NCBI RefSeq assembly: GCF_030848945.1
Contig: NZ_JANHAX010000001.1
Coordinates: 744,001-808,000 of the forward strand
Direction of reading: 5' to 3'
From: Marimonas arenosa
GTDB lineage: Bacteria; Pseudomonadota; Alphaproteobacteria; Rhodobacterales; Rhodobacteraceae
DNA length: 64,000 nt
The notes under the pieces were generated by a model, which saw only the letters and a list, made by a program, of their open reading frames with translations, did no database searches and was not told where the DNA came from. The position numbers and the translations under genes were made by a program. Position 1 is the first letter of the stretch. The number at the start of each line of letters is the position of its first letter. Shown one piece after another: positions 8,856-16,855 of the stretch.

Positions 8856-10268
8856 TTACTGCCCTGATTTCAGGCGCTCATACGCCGCCAGCGCCCGTGT
8901 CCGCCCCTCGGCCAGCGACACGATCGGCGCCGGGCGCGGATCGTCCGGGGCCAGCCCCCAGCGTTCCGGCACCGCCTCGAAGAACTGCAGCGCCGTCCGC
9001 GGCGGGCTGGCTTGTCCCTCGGCAAGCCAGCGGCGGCGATAGACGCCATCAGGGTCGAACTTCTCAGCCTGGGTATCGGGATTGAAGACCCGGAAATAAG
9101 GGGCCGCGTCGGGCCCCGAGCCCGCGACCCATTGCCAGCCCATCGCGTTGTTCGCCGGATCCCAGTCGGTCAGGCAGTCGGCAAACCAGTCGAGCCCCAC
9201 CTTCCAGTGCACCAGCATGTGCTTGGTCAGGTAAGAGGCCACGATCATCCGGGTGCGGTTGTGCATCCTTCCGGTCACGTACATCTCACGCATCGCCGCA
9301 TCGACGAAATCCACCCCGGTGCGGCCCTGCTTCCAGGCCAGCACGTCATCGCTACCAGGATCGGTTTGCCAACCGAATTCGTCCCAGCCGTCGCGCCAGT
9401 TGTCGCTCAGAAGATGCGGCGTGTGATACATTAGGTGATAGGCGAAGTCGCGCCAGATCAGCTGACGCAAGAACCCTTCGGCGCCTTTCGAGCCCTCTTC
9501 CACGCGCCGCCGTGCCGCCTCCCAGGCCTGTCGTGGCGACAACTCGCCAAGCGCGAGATAGTCTGACAGCCGCGAGGTGCCATCCCCGGCCACATCGTTG
9601 CGACCTTCGCCATAGCGCTCGAGCCCCGCCTCGACAAAACCCGCCAGCCGGTCCTGCGCCGCGGCTTCGCCCGGCGCGTGATGACCGGCGACGATATCGC
9701 GTCCCCGGCGCATCGCCCGGCTCAGCTGCCAGTCGGACAGCGCCTCGCGGTCCGGCCAGCGCTCCGGCGCCGCTATTTGCCCGGGCTCCGACAAGCTCGC
9801 GCCGGGATCGCGATCCCGCACCGCCTTCCAGAACGGCGTATAGACCTTGTAGAAGCTGCCACTGCCGGTCTCGACCGTCCAGGGCTCGTTCAGCAGGTGC
9901 CCGGGATGGCTCTCCGCCGAGACGTCCTTCGCCTTGAGGGCGGTCTTGATTTTTTTGTCGCGGTCAATTGCCTGCGGGTCATAGAGCCGGTGCCAATGCA
10001 CCGCCCGCGCGCCTGTTTCCGCGACAAGCCCATCAAGCACCTCCAGCGCAGGACCCGCACGCAGAATCAAACGGCTGCCCCTTTGTTCCAGCGCCGCGGC
10101 CAGTTTTTCCAGCCCGACCTCCAGACGCCATTTCGCCGCCGCGCCCAACGCGTCGACCCGTGCGTCGCGGATGAAGACCGGCACCACCGGCCCCGCGGCA
10201 CAGGCCGCTGCCAGCGCCCGGTTGTCGCTCAGCCGCAAATCGCGGCGAAACCAGAGGATGGATGTCAA
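8856..10268 (-). CDS. phr: Deoxyribodipyrimidine photo-lyase (class I)
   Basis: A 470-aa flavoprotein that splits cyclobutane pyrimidine dimers using light. It begins with the photolyase N-terminus (ILWFRRDLRLSDNRAL). It has the FAD-binding C-terminal domain with the core GRMHNRTRMIVASYLTKH and the WDPANNAMGWQWVAGSGPDA block. The start is TTG at 10266-10268, overlapping the upstream stop as TTGA. No strong ribosome site is seen, so coupling to the aminotransferase gene is likely. A separate sigma-E-like promoter 60-90 bp upstream could also drive it. The length fits class I CPD photolyases. Confidence 0.93.
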   Translation of the reverse strand: MTSILWFRRDLRLSDNRALAAACAAGPVVPVFIRDARVDALGAAAKWRLEVGLEKLAAALEQRGSRLILRAGPALEVLDGLVAETGARAVHWHRLYDPQAIDRDKKIKTALKAKDVSAESHPGHLLNEPWTVETGSGSFYKVYTPFWKAVRDRDPGASLSEPGQIAAPERWPDREALSDWQLSRAMRRGRDIVAGHHAPGEAAAQDRLAGFVEAGLERYGEGRNDVAGDGTSRLSDYLALGELSPRQAWEAARRRVEEGSKGAEGFLRQLIWRDFAYHLMYHTPHLLSDNWRDGWDEFGWQTDPGSDDVLAWKQGRTGVDFVDAAMREMYVTGRMHNRTRMIVASYLTKHMLVHWKVGLDWFADCLTDWDPANNAMGWQWVAGSGPDAAPYFRVFNPDTQAEKFDPDGVYRRRWLAEGQASPPRTALQFFEAVPERWGLAPDDPRPAPIVSLAEGRTRALAAYERLKSGQ

Positions 10269-11485
10269 AGCTCTGTCTCGAGCGCGTCGATCAGCTGCTG
10301 CACTTCGGCCTCCGTCGTGTAATGCGTGAAACTCATACGCAAAACACCCTTCGCCGGATCAACCTTCATCGCCTCCAGCGCCCGAACGGCGTAGAAGTCA
10401 CCGCCGCCGGCCATGACGCCGTGCCCGGCAAGTCGCGCTGCGACCGCCTCGCCCGGCTCGTCAAGTTCGATCGCCACCGTCGGTGCCCGCGCGTCCGCAT
10501 CAGCGGGTCCAAGCAGCCGCACCGAATTTTTCGCCTTGAGATAGTCCAGCAACGGCTGCAACAGCCGGGTTTCATGCGTCCGCATCAGGTCATGCACCGC
10601 CGCCGTCCGCGCCGCCGCATTTCCGGCAATGCCATGATGCCCGGCCAGCAGATCGACGTAATCCGCCATGCCCGCGCAGGCCGCCACCTGGGCATGATCC
10701 GGTCCCGCCGGGGTAAACCGCTTGTAAAGCGTGCCGGCGTTGAAAAAGTGCCCCTGGTTCGGCAGTTGCTCGCCCAGGGCGCGGCGGATCACCATGATCC
10801 CCTGGTGCGGCCCGTAGGTCTTGTAGGATGAGAACAAATAGATATCCGGTCCCAGCTCGCCCACATTCGGGAACCCGTGCGGCGCATAAGAGACGCCATC
10901 GACACAGACGAAGGCACCGGCGGCGTGGGCCATGGCAGTGATCTCGGTCACCGGGTTCACCTCTCCCACCACGTTCGAGCAATGCGGGAAGCAGACCAGC
11001 CGCACGGTTTCGTCCAGCAACTGTTCAAGACGCGCAGGTTCGAGATGCCCGGTCTCAGGGTCAATCTTCCATTCCCTGATCTCGACGCCGTCCTCTGCCA
11101 GCCGTCGCCAGGGCCCGGAATTGGCCTCATGGTCCTGGTCGGTGACCACGATCGCCTCGCCTGGCGACAGCCACTGGCGGAACGCCTGCGCCAGCACATA
11201 GGTGTTCTGCGTCGTCGACGGCCCAAAGCTCAACTCGTCCGTCTCCACCCCGAGCATCGCCGCCAGGCGCGCGCGCGCTTCGTCCATCTCTTCGCCGCCA
11301 AGCCGGCTCGCCTCGTAGGGCGCATAAGGCTGTACCTTGCGTTCGCGATAAAATCGCGTCAGCCGATCAATGACGAAACGCGACGTGTACGACCCGCCAG
11401 CGTTTTCGAAGAACGCCTGACCCTGAAGGATCGGCACCTCAAAGGCGGGAAACTGCGCCCGCACGAAATCGACGTCAAGCACCAT
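10265..11485 (-). CDS. Class V aminotransferase (cysteine-desulfurase-like)
   Basis: A 406-aa PLP enzyme of fold type I. The likely PLP lysine is K222 in SSYKTYGPH. D196 (FVCVDGVSY) should contact the pyridine nitrogen, and H119 lies in QDHEANSG. The family includes cysteine desulfurases and kynureninase-like enzymes. This member has no obvious NifS/SufS loop cysteine context, so I call only the family. Its end overlaps the photolyase start by 4 bp, and the HIT gene lies 11 bp upstream. The 3' end also carries the candidate sigma-E promoter for the photolyase. Confidence 0.85.
   Translation of the reverse strand: MVLDVDFVRAQFPAFEVPILQGQAFFENAGGSYTSRFVIDRLTRFYRERKVQPYAPYEASRLGGEEMDEARARLAAMLGVETDELSFGPSTTQNTYVLAQAFRQWLSPGEAIVVTDQDHEANSGPWRRLAEDGVEIREWKIDPETGHLEPARLEQLLDETVRLVCFPHCSNVVGEVNPVTEITAMAHAAGAFVCVDGVSYAPHGFPNVGELGPDIYLFSSYKTYGPHQGIMVIRRALGEQLPNQGHFFNAGTLYKRFTPAGPDHAQVAACAGMADYVDLLAGHHGIAGNAAARTAAVHDLMRTHETRLLQPLLDYLKAKNSVRLLGPADADARAPTVAIELDEPGEAVAARLAGHGVMAGGGDFYAVRALEAMKVDPAKGVLRMSFTHYTTEAEVQQLIDALETEL
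10332..10361 (-). promoter_or_regulatory. Candidate sigma-E (ECF) promoter of phr-cfa
   Basis: On the minus strand TGATCC (10361 to 10356) is followed after exactly 18 bases by TATGAG (10337 to 10332). This matches the TGATCC / TAAGA-like pattern known for Rhodobacter sigma-E promoters of phrA and other singlet-oxygen genes. It lies inside the 3' end of the aminotransferase gene, about 65 bp before the photolyase start. Confidence 0.55.
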
Positions 11486-11496
11486 GCTCTGTCCCC

Positions 11497-11922
11497 TTAA
11501 ACGCCAGCGGCCAGCACCGCCCGGATCTTATCGGCATGGAGTTTCAGCACGTCGAAATCCGCCATCGTTCCCGGCGGCCGCAACCTCGCACCTTCATGCC
11601 GGGGCAGCACGTGGAAATGCAGGTGAAACACCTCCTGCCCGCCCGCCGCCTCGCTGAACTGCTGCAGCGTCACACCCTCGGCGCCAAAGGCCTTCATCAC
11701 CGCGCGGGCCATCTTCTGCACCGTTACCATGCAGGCCGCCATCTGCTCGGGCGAAGCATCCAGGATATTGCGGCACGGCGTCTTCGGGACCACCAGGCAG
11801 TGGCCGTCAGCGCGCGGCATGATGTCCATGAAGACATAGGTATCCACATCCTCGTAAAGCTTCTCGCTCGGGACCTCGCCGCGCAGGATCTTGGCGAAGA
11901 TGTTGTCGGTGTCATAACTCAT
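11497..11922 (-). CDS. HIT family protein (nucleotide hydrolase/transferase)
   Basis: A 141-aa protein of the histidine-triad superfamily, Hint-like branch. The triad H-x-H-x-H is HLHFH at 100-104, and the N-terminal block IFAKILRGEVPSEKLYED is typical. Such proteins hydrolyse purine nucleoside phosphoramidates or similar substrates. Substrate specificity is not deducible. It is the first gene of the packed minus-strand series that runs through the aminotransferase and photolyase. The 56-bp spacer upstream to the GNAT gene holds no clear terminator. Confidence 0.9.
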   Translation of the reverse strand: MSYDTDNIFAKILRGEVPSEKLYEDVDTYVFMDIMPRADGHCLVVPKTPCRNILDASPEQMAACMVTVQKMARAVMKAFGAEGVTLQQFSEAAGGQEVFHLHFHVLPRHEGARLRPPGTMADFDVLKLHADKIRAVLAAGV

Positions 11923-11978
11923 CGGCTGGCCCTTCCAGAATCACGTGCCTGGCGAAACCTTATCGCTCGCGCCGGGTG

Positions 11979-12440
11979 TTAGCGAGCCTCGACCGGCAGG
12001 ACAAACCGCACCCCTTCGACCGTCACCTGCTGGAAGCTCAGCCCCAGATAGAATCGCTGCGCGCGGATATTGCCGGGTTCGGTGCCCACCATCACCACGC
12101 TGCAGGCTTCGTCCCTGGCCCAGTCCCTGGCCACGTCGACCAGCGCTGTGCCCACCCCCTGCCCGCGCCGGTCCTCCACGACAAAGAGATGATGCAGGTC
12201 GATGCCGCGCTTGCCGAACTGCATCTGCACCCGCCGCGTGCAGGCGACATACCCCACCAACCGCCCCTGCGCCTCGGCCACCCATACTCGGACCCAAGGA
12301 TGGTTGCTCAGGATGTCGCGCCTGCGCAGGTCCTCGCTGGTCGCCGCCGCGTCGCCGTGATGCGCGGCCTGCGCGCCCACCATGGCGCCCAGCGCAGCGA
12401 GGTCGCGTTCTTGCGCCAGTCGGATGATAGTTGTTGTCAT
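11979..12440 (-). CDS. GNAT family N-acetyltransferase
   Basis: A 153-aa GNAT-fold protein. The acetyl-CoA loop is RRGQGVGTALV in the middle, preceded by the beta-4 strand LHHLFVVED and followed by GTEPGNIRAQRFYLGLSF. I start it at ATG 12438-12440 (MTTTIIRLA). A longer frame reaches 12518 but its extra residues come from a terminator hairpin and have no family match. It is separated from acuI by about 190 bp containing that terminator, so it is likely transcribed independently. The substrate is unknown. Confidence 0.85.
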   Translation of the reverse strand: MTTTIIRLAQERDLAALGAMVGAQAAHHGDAAATSEDLRRRDILSNHPWVRVWVAEAQGRLVGYVACTRRVQMQFGKRGIDLHHLFVVEDRRGQGVGTALVDVARDWARDEACSVVMVGTEPGNIRAQRFYLGLSFQQVTVEGVRFVLPVEAR

Positions 12441-12483
12441 GGTCTCTTGTCTCGCGTTCAGGCCACGCGAGGCTCGAGAAACG

Positions 12484-12510
12484 AAAAAGACCGCCCGCGG
12501 CGGTCTTCCT
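12484..12510 (-). terminator. Rho-independent terminator after acuI
   Basis: Read on the minus strand, AAGACCGCC and GGCGGTCTT form a 9-bp stem with a 3-base loop, followed by a short T run (TTTTTCG). It lies about 120 bp downstream of the acuI stop and should end the dmdA-acuI transcript. Confidence 0.75.
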
Positions 12511-12630
12511 TCCTGCACAGATGTCTGGCCCGCCCGTATTGTGCGAACGGGGCGAAATACCTGGCGTTATTTGCGCAAGTCGTCACGGTCGGTACTATGG
12601 CGGCACCGCCCGCATCTGTCGATCGCCGCG

Positions 12631-13623
12631 TCAGGCGTTGACGTCGACCACGACCCGGCCCTTGACCTGGCCCTTGAGGATATCGGCGCCGAGCTTTGGC
12701 AGATCGGCCAACACCGCCGGCTGGATCATCGCCTCGAGTTTGTCCATTGGCAGATCCGACGCAATTCGTTGCCACGCCCGCACCCGGTTGTCATAGGGTT
12801 GCATGACCGAGTCGATCCCCAACAGGTTGACGCCGCGCAGCAGGAACGGAACCACGGTCGCCGGCAACGCCGCGCCGCCCGCCAGCCCCACCGCGGCAAC
12901 CGAGCAGCCATATTTCATCTGCCCCAGGACCCGCGCCAGCATGGCGCCGCCCACGGCATCGACGCACCCGGCCCAGGACTCGCTTTCCAGCGGCCGCTTG
13001 GTGGTCTCGTTGATCTCCTCGCGCGGCACGATCTGTGTCGCTCCCAGTCCGCGCAGATACGCCTCGGTTTCCGGTCGTCCAGTCACGGCCGCCACCTCGT
13101 AGCCAAGGTTCGCCAGGATCGCCGTGGCCACTGAGCCAACACCACCGGCCGCCCCGGTCACCAGAACCGGCCCGTGATGCTTCTCCAGCCCGTGATCTTC
13201 CAACGCCATCACCGCCAGCATCGCAGTGAACCCGGCGGTGCCCACGGCCATCGCCGCCCGCGTATCGAGCCCTCCTGGCAGCGGCACCAGCCAGTCACCT
13301 TTGACCCGTGCCTTCTGCGCGTAGCCGCCCCAGTGCGCCTCGCCCACACGCCAACCGGTCAGAACCACCTTGTCTCCCGGCTTGTAGCGGTCGTCCGAGC
13401 TCGCCTCGACCGTGCCGGCGAAATCGATCCCCGGCACATGCGGGTACTTGCGCACCAGCCCGCCACCCGGCCCGATGCACAGCCCATCCTTGTAGTTCAC
13501 CGTGGAATACTCCACCGCCACCGTCACCTCGGCTTCGGGCAGGTCGTCCAAACCGATTTCTTCGACCGCAGCGCTCGTCTTACCGCTGTCCTCGTCCTTG
13601 CGAACCACCAATGCGTTGAACAT
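12631..13623 (-). CDS. acuI: Acryloyl-CoA reductase (AcuI/YhdH, MDR superfamily)
   Basis: A 330-aa zinc-independent medium-chain reductase expected to reduce acryloyl-CoA to propionyl-CoA with NADPH, which detoxifies acrylate. It has the AcuI/YhdH pattern: NYKDGLCI near residue 45, VPGIDFAGTV, VLTGWRVGEAHWGGYA, and the nucleotide loop VTGAAGGVGSVA. I start at ATG 13621-13623 (MFNALVV) with GGAAAGGA 8 bases upstream, not at the 39-residue-longer open frame. It follows dmdA by 85 bp that hold a perfect hairpin. The dmdA-acuI order is as known in roseobacters such as Ruegeria pomeroyi, linking both to DMSP use. Confidence 0.93.
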   Translation of the reverse strand: MFNALVVRKDEDSGKTSAAVEEIGLDDLPEAEVTVAVEYSTVNYKDGLCIGPGGGLVRKYPHVPGIDFAGTVEASSDDRYKPGDKVVLTGWRVGEAHWGGYAQKARVKGDWLVPLPGGLDTRAAMAVGTAGFTAMLAVMALEDHGLEKHHGPVLVTGAAGGVGSVATAILANLGYEVAAVTGRPETEAYLRGLGATQIVPREEINETTKRPLESESWAGCVDAVGGAMLARVLGQMKYGCSVAAVGLAGGAALPATVVPFLLRGVNLLGIDSVMQPYDNRVRAWQRIASDLPMDKLEAMIQPAVLADLPKLGADILKGQVKGRVVVDVNA

Positions 13624-13671
13624 CACTTCCATCCTTTCCGGCGAGGCCTTCCCCCGCTTCATCTGACTGAA

Positions 13672-13702
13672 ATCTCGGGAGTGCGGGGACTGGCCCCCGC
13701 AC
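13672..13702. repeat. Hairpin element in the dmdA-acuI gap
   Basis: GTGCGGGG (13681-13688) and CCCCGCAC (13695-13702) form an 8-bp perfect stem with a 6-base loop, preceded by ATCTCGGGA. It starts right after the dmdA stop. A very similar sequence lies at 31902-31928. It may be an attenuator, an RNA-processing site, or one copy of a dispersed intergenic hairpin family. Confidence 0.6.
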
Positions 13703-13708
13703 CCTGAC

Positions 13709-14815
13709 TTAGTTCCAGAACCCTTCCTTGACCAGCGCATCGCGGCGCGATCCGTCGGGCAGTTCCACAGCCAGTTCGGTGCCCGGGTTCCAATGGGTCA
13801 TGCGCACCATTCCGATCGCCACGTTGGTTTGGAAGTCCGGCGACCATGTCGCCGACGAAACCCGCCCCACCACCTGCTCCCCGGCCCGGATCTGCCAGAG
13901 CTGGTCGCAAGCCGGCACCGCGGGCCCATCGATCTCGATCGAGCGGATCTGGCGCACCGGACCTTCCTGTGCCACCCGCAGCAATGCGTCCCGGCCGACG
14001 CATCCGATCGCCGTGTGGGTATTGCAGAACCGCCCCAGCCCGCATTCGTGCGGCGTGTTTTCATCGGTCATGTCGTTGCCATAACTCAGCAGGCCGCTCT
14101 CGATCCTTTCGATCAGGTTGGGACAGCCGGCCCGGACATCCAGGTCGCGACCGGCCTCCATCAACACGTTCCACAGCGGCATGCCGATCTCGCTGCCCTC
14201 GACGTAAATCTCGAACCCGCCCTGCTTGGAATAGCCCGAGCGCGCAATCGCCAGCTGATGGCCGAGGAACTCGAACATCCCGAACCGGAAAAAGCGGATG
14301 TCGCGCACCTTGTCCCCGAACACCGCCGCCATCAGATCATCCGATTTCGGCCCCTGCACGGCCAGCGGGCTCACATCCGGCTCATCGACCAACACGTCAA
14401 GGCGGAACCCATAAGCCAGCCCCTTCACCCAATAGAGCAGATCGCTATCGGCGATCGAAACCCACCAGCGGTCCTCGGCCAGCTTCACCGCCACCGGGTC
14501 GTTCAGCATGCCTCCGGTCTCGTCAACAATGGGCACGTAATAGCACTGGCCCGGCAGCATGCCGCGCAGGTCGCGCGGCGTCAGCATCTGCATCAGCCGC
14601 CCCGCATCCGGTCCGCGTAGCTCGACCTGGCGTTCACAGGCCACGTCCCAGACCTGCACCGCTCGTTTTAAATGGTGGTAGTCGTCCTCGATGCTGTGGA
14701 ACACAGTCGGCAGCAGCATGTGATTGTAGACGGTATAGCCTTTGACACCGGCGGCCTCGACACCCTCGGAAAACGGCGTGCGCCGCAGGCGCCGCGATAG
14801 TGAAATCAGAGCCAT
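13709..14815 (-). CDS. dmdA: Dimethylsulfoniopropionate demethylase
   Basis: A 368-aa tetrahydrofolate-dependent enzyme of the glycine-cleavage T-protein fold. DmdA moves a methyl group from DMSP to THF, giving methylmercaptopropionate. The sequence begins MALISLSRRLRRTPF and has the DmdA-type blocks GVKGYTVYNHMLLPT, VQVWDVACERQVEL, SGYSKQGGFEIYVEG and ENTPHECGLGRF. I chose ATG 14813-14815 because GGAGGGACC lies just upstream. The open frame runs much further without family match. The start lies inside the 3' end of the DinB-like gene (10-bp overlap). It is distinguished from GcvT mainly by the N-terminal region and by acuI next door. It has not been checked against GcvT or sarcosine-type relatives by alignment. 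Confidence 0.9.
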   Translation of the reverse strand: MALISLSRRLRRTPFSEGVEAAGVKGYTVYNHMLLPTVFHSIEDDYHHLKRAVQVWDVACERQVELRGPDAGRLMQMLTPRDLRGMLPGQCYYVPIVDETGGMLNDPVAVKLAEDRWWVSIADSDLLYWVKGLAYGFRLDVLVDEPDVSPLAVQGPKSDDLMAAVFGDKVRDIRFFRFGMFEFLGHQLAIARSGYSKQGGFEIYVEGSEIGMPLWNVLMEAGRDLDVRAGCPNLIERIESGLLSYGNDMTDENTPHECGLGRFCNTHTAIGCVGRDALLRVAQEGPVRQIRSIEIDGPAVPACDQLWQIRAGEQVVGRVSSATWSPDFQTNVAIGMVRMTHWNPGTELAVELPDGSRRDALVKEGFWN

Positions 14816-15327
14816 GGTCCCTCCTCGGACATGAAAGCCAGGTCGGATGTCCAGCCCTCTGCCCCCGCCGCCGTGGCCATGGCGTGCAACTGGCCTCGGT
14901 GGTGGGTCTGATGATTGAACATATGCGTGATGCAAAGCGCCATCGGCCTCGCAACCTCCGCGCCGACCGCGCCGGAATACCAGCGCAGATCGCCCGCCAA
15001 ATCGACCGCCCTCAAACTTTCCGCCCAGTGCAGGATGCGCGCGTCGATCCGGAACCGCGCCACCGCCCATTCCGACAAGCTCGGCATCAGGTCGGTGCTC
15101 TCGGGGATTCCACCGGCGGGCTTTTCGCCGCCATCGAACCGCGCCATCCACGTTGCGTCGCCCCAGAGCAGATGGTTGAGCGTGCCCAGAATCGACCCGA
15201 AAAACGCGCCGCGGTCTTCGGTCAGCGCGGCGCTCGGCAATGGCTCGACCGCCACCTTCATCTGCCGGTTCTGCCAGGCATTGTAGCGCGCCATGGTCAA
15301 AACGTATTCCGGCGAGATCATCACCAT
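14806..15327 (-). CDS. DinB family protein
   Basis: A 173-aa four-helix-bundle protein of the DinB/YfiT-like superfamily, which often binds a metal through three histidines. Candidate ligands are H in LGTLNHLLWGD (about residue 52) and the two in MFNHQTHHRGQ (about residue 138-142). The start at ATG 15325-15327 has GAGGAG upstream. It overlaps the dmdA start by 10 bp and follows the DUF1326 gene by 24 bp, so it is co-transcribed with dmdA. Some members are thiol-dependent transferases, which might fit a sulfur-compound operon, but nothing in the sequence proves this. Confidence 0.85.
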   Translation of the reverse strand: MVMISPEYVLTMARYNAWQNRQMKVAVEPLPSAALTEDRGAFFGSILGTLNHLLWGDATWMARFDGGEKPAGGIPESTDLMPSLSEWAVARFRIDARILHWAESLRAVDLAGDLRWYSGAVGAEVARPMALCITHMFNHQTHHRGQLHAMATAAGAEGWTSDLAFMSEEGPWL

Positions 15328-15351
15328 CGCTTCGCTCCTCAGCGCTCCGGA

Positions 15352-15987
15352 TCAGCGCGGTCCGTGCCAGTCGATCTGGCAGATTTCGGCGCTGCGGCCG
15401 TCGAAATCCCAGACCCGGCCATAGGCCCTGAGCTTGCCTTTCTGCGCCGAGGCGACGGTGATGTCGGGGCCCATCCAATACTCGGTATTGGTGATCACCA
15501 GGTCCTTGTCGGCGTCCTTGCCCTGGACCGGTGTCACGACGCCCTGGATCTTGCGGCCCACGGTGATGTGACGGGTCTTGCCTTCGGTCTCATAGCTGAC
15601 CGGTTGGCGCTCATGACCCAGGATCTCGCCGACCAGGATCTGGAACAGCCCGGTCGTGCCCTTGGCCGCGCCGCTGAAGATATTGACCAGGGCCTCATAC
15701 TGGTCCTCGGTCGAGCGGTCGTCGATGAACAGCGCCACCTTCCAGTTGCCGCGCCCCATCATGCCGGGGATTTCGATCATCAGACCGATGTTCAGCCCAC
15801 TCAGGTCGAGATCGCCATATCCACCGCTGTCGATCCGCACGCCGCCCCAGGTCTGGCAATGGCCTTCGGTGGGCGGATGCTTGCCCAGAGACACCACGCA
15901 CGGACAGAACACCGTGCAGTTACAGTTGAGAATAAGCTCGCCCTTGATCGTCCAGGGTACCGTGCCGATTTCGCCATCCAAAGCCAT
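15352..15987 (-). CDS. DUF1326 domain protein
   Basis: A 211-aa soluble protein of unknown function (COG5588 type). The striking feature is a cysteine-rich N-terminus, CNCTVFCPC within residues 22-30, plus HCQTWGG soon after. Together these could bind metal or form disulfides. There is no signal peptide or membrane segment. It sits 12 bp downstream of the DUF2182 gene, with which DUF1326 genes are often paired, and 24 bp before the DinB gene. RBS AGGAGG precedes the ATG at 15985-15987. The function is unknown. Confidence 0.85.
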   Translation of the reverse strand: MALDGEIGTVPWTIKGELILNCNCTVFCPCVVSLGKHPPTEGHCQTWGGVRIDSGGYGDLDLSGLNIGLMIEIPGMMGRGNWKVALFIDDRSTEDQYEALVNIFSGAAKGTTGLFQILVGEILGHERQPVSYETEGKTRHITVGRKIQGVVTPVQGKDADKDLVITNTEYWMGPDITVASAQKGKLRAYGRVWDFDGRSAEICQIDWHGPR

Positions 15988-15999
15988 GTCGCGTCCTCC

Positions 16000-16767
16000 T
16001 CAGAATGCAGTGATTGCCATGACGCCCGCCGCCGCAAGCAAAACGACGCCCAGCGGTTTCGTCAGCCAACGCCCGATATCAGGCAGTTTCTCCAGCGCCA
16101 TCAGGAGCATCGCCAGCCCCATGAAGGCAATGTTCATCACGCCGCCAACGAAAGCCAGCAGCATCAGCGCCCAGCAGCAGCCAAGACAGACCAGGCCCAG
16201 CCGCAATCCGTTTCTCCACGGGCCTTCGTCCCAGTGTTCCATGAAAAACATCAGCGGCATCCGGCATTTCGACAGGCAGGCCTCCTTCAACGGGCTGAAC
16301 TGATAGAGCCCGGCCAGCGCCAGAAGCCCGGCCGACAGGGTCAGCGACAGGCTGTCGCCGAAGACGCTGACCAGTCCAGCGCGGAAGAGCCCCATCTGAA
16401 CCCCCGCCGCGATCACGGAAAAGCCCAGCCAGACCGCCATGTAGCCGCCGACGAGATACGAAAACCGCGCGCCTGGCGCGGCGCGCGACAGGTCGTCATA
16501 AGTGGCGAAAGCCGGCAGCGCTGTCGGGGCCATCATCGCGGCCGACATCAGCGTCCACATCAGGGCGATCCGCGCGAACCCGGCGGCATCGGGCGTCACC
16601 GTGCACAACTCGGTCCAGAACTCCGACCCGTAAAACCTCGAGGCCGCCCGCAAATCATCGGGCAGCGCCATGGCATAAAGCGCCCCCCAAGCCGCCAGGA
16701 TCACGGCAAACAGCGCCAGCCAATGCACCCCGCGCATGGACCCGATACGTTGCACCAGTGCCGACAT
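16000..16767 (-). CDS. DUF2182 integral membrane protein (predicted metal-binding)
   Basis: A 255-aa membrane protein with about seven hydrophobic segments (COG5486 type). It carries MWTLMSAAMMAPTA (an Met-rich helix), CLSKCRMPLMFFMEHW and GLVCLGCCWALM. These Cys and Met residues have led to the predicted metal-binding label for the family. I chose ATG 16765-16767 with GGGGAG 7 bases upstream over the GTG at 16771-16773, where the spacing would be too short. It is the first gene of the presumed operon DUF2182-DUF1326-DinB-dmdA-acuI and is divergent from the gntR gene. Its actual role is unknown. Confidence 0.85.
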   Translation of the reverse strand: MSALVQRIGSMRGVHWLALFAVILAAWGALYAMALPDDLRAASRFYGSEFWTELCTVTPDAAGFARIALMWTLMSAAMMAPTALPAFATYDDLSRAAPGARFSYLVGGYMAVWLGFSVIAAGVQMGLFRAGLVSVFGDSLSLTLSAGLLALAGLYQFSPLKEACLSKCRMPLMFFMEHWDEGPWRNGLRLGLVCLGCCWALMLLAFVGGVMNIAFMGLAMLLMALEKLPDIGRWLTKPLGVVLLAAAGVMAITAF

Positions 16768-16805
16768 AGGCACGCTCCCCTTGGCGACTCAGCCATCTCG
16801 TGCTT

Positions 16806-16820
16806 AATGTCAGACAATTG
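16806..16820. promoter_or_regulatory. Palindromic operator candidate 1 (GntR / DUF2182 intergenic)
   Basis: AATGTCAGACAATTG contains the 9-bp palindrome TGTCAGACA (16808-16816). A second near-identical copy lies 35 bp away. Both fall between the divergent gntR and DUF2182 genes, 40-90 bp upstream of the DUF2182 start. The TGTC-n-GACA form resembles FadR-subfamily operators. Confidence 0.6.
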
Positions 16821-16840
16821 CCGCGACGGCGCAAGCGAGA

Positions 16841-16855
16841 AATGTCTGACAATTG
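16841..16855. promoter_or_regulatory. Palindromic operator candidate 2, overlapping the gntR start codon
   Basis: AATGTCTGACAATTG is the second copy, with palindrome TGTCTGACA at 16843-16851. It differs from copy 1 by one base in 15. Its last three bases are the TTG start codon of gntR, so a bound repressor would cover the translation start region. A 4-codon open frame (ATG at 16842, stop at 16854-16856) overlaps that start. Confidence 0.6.
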
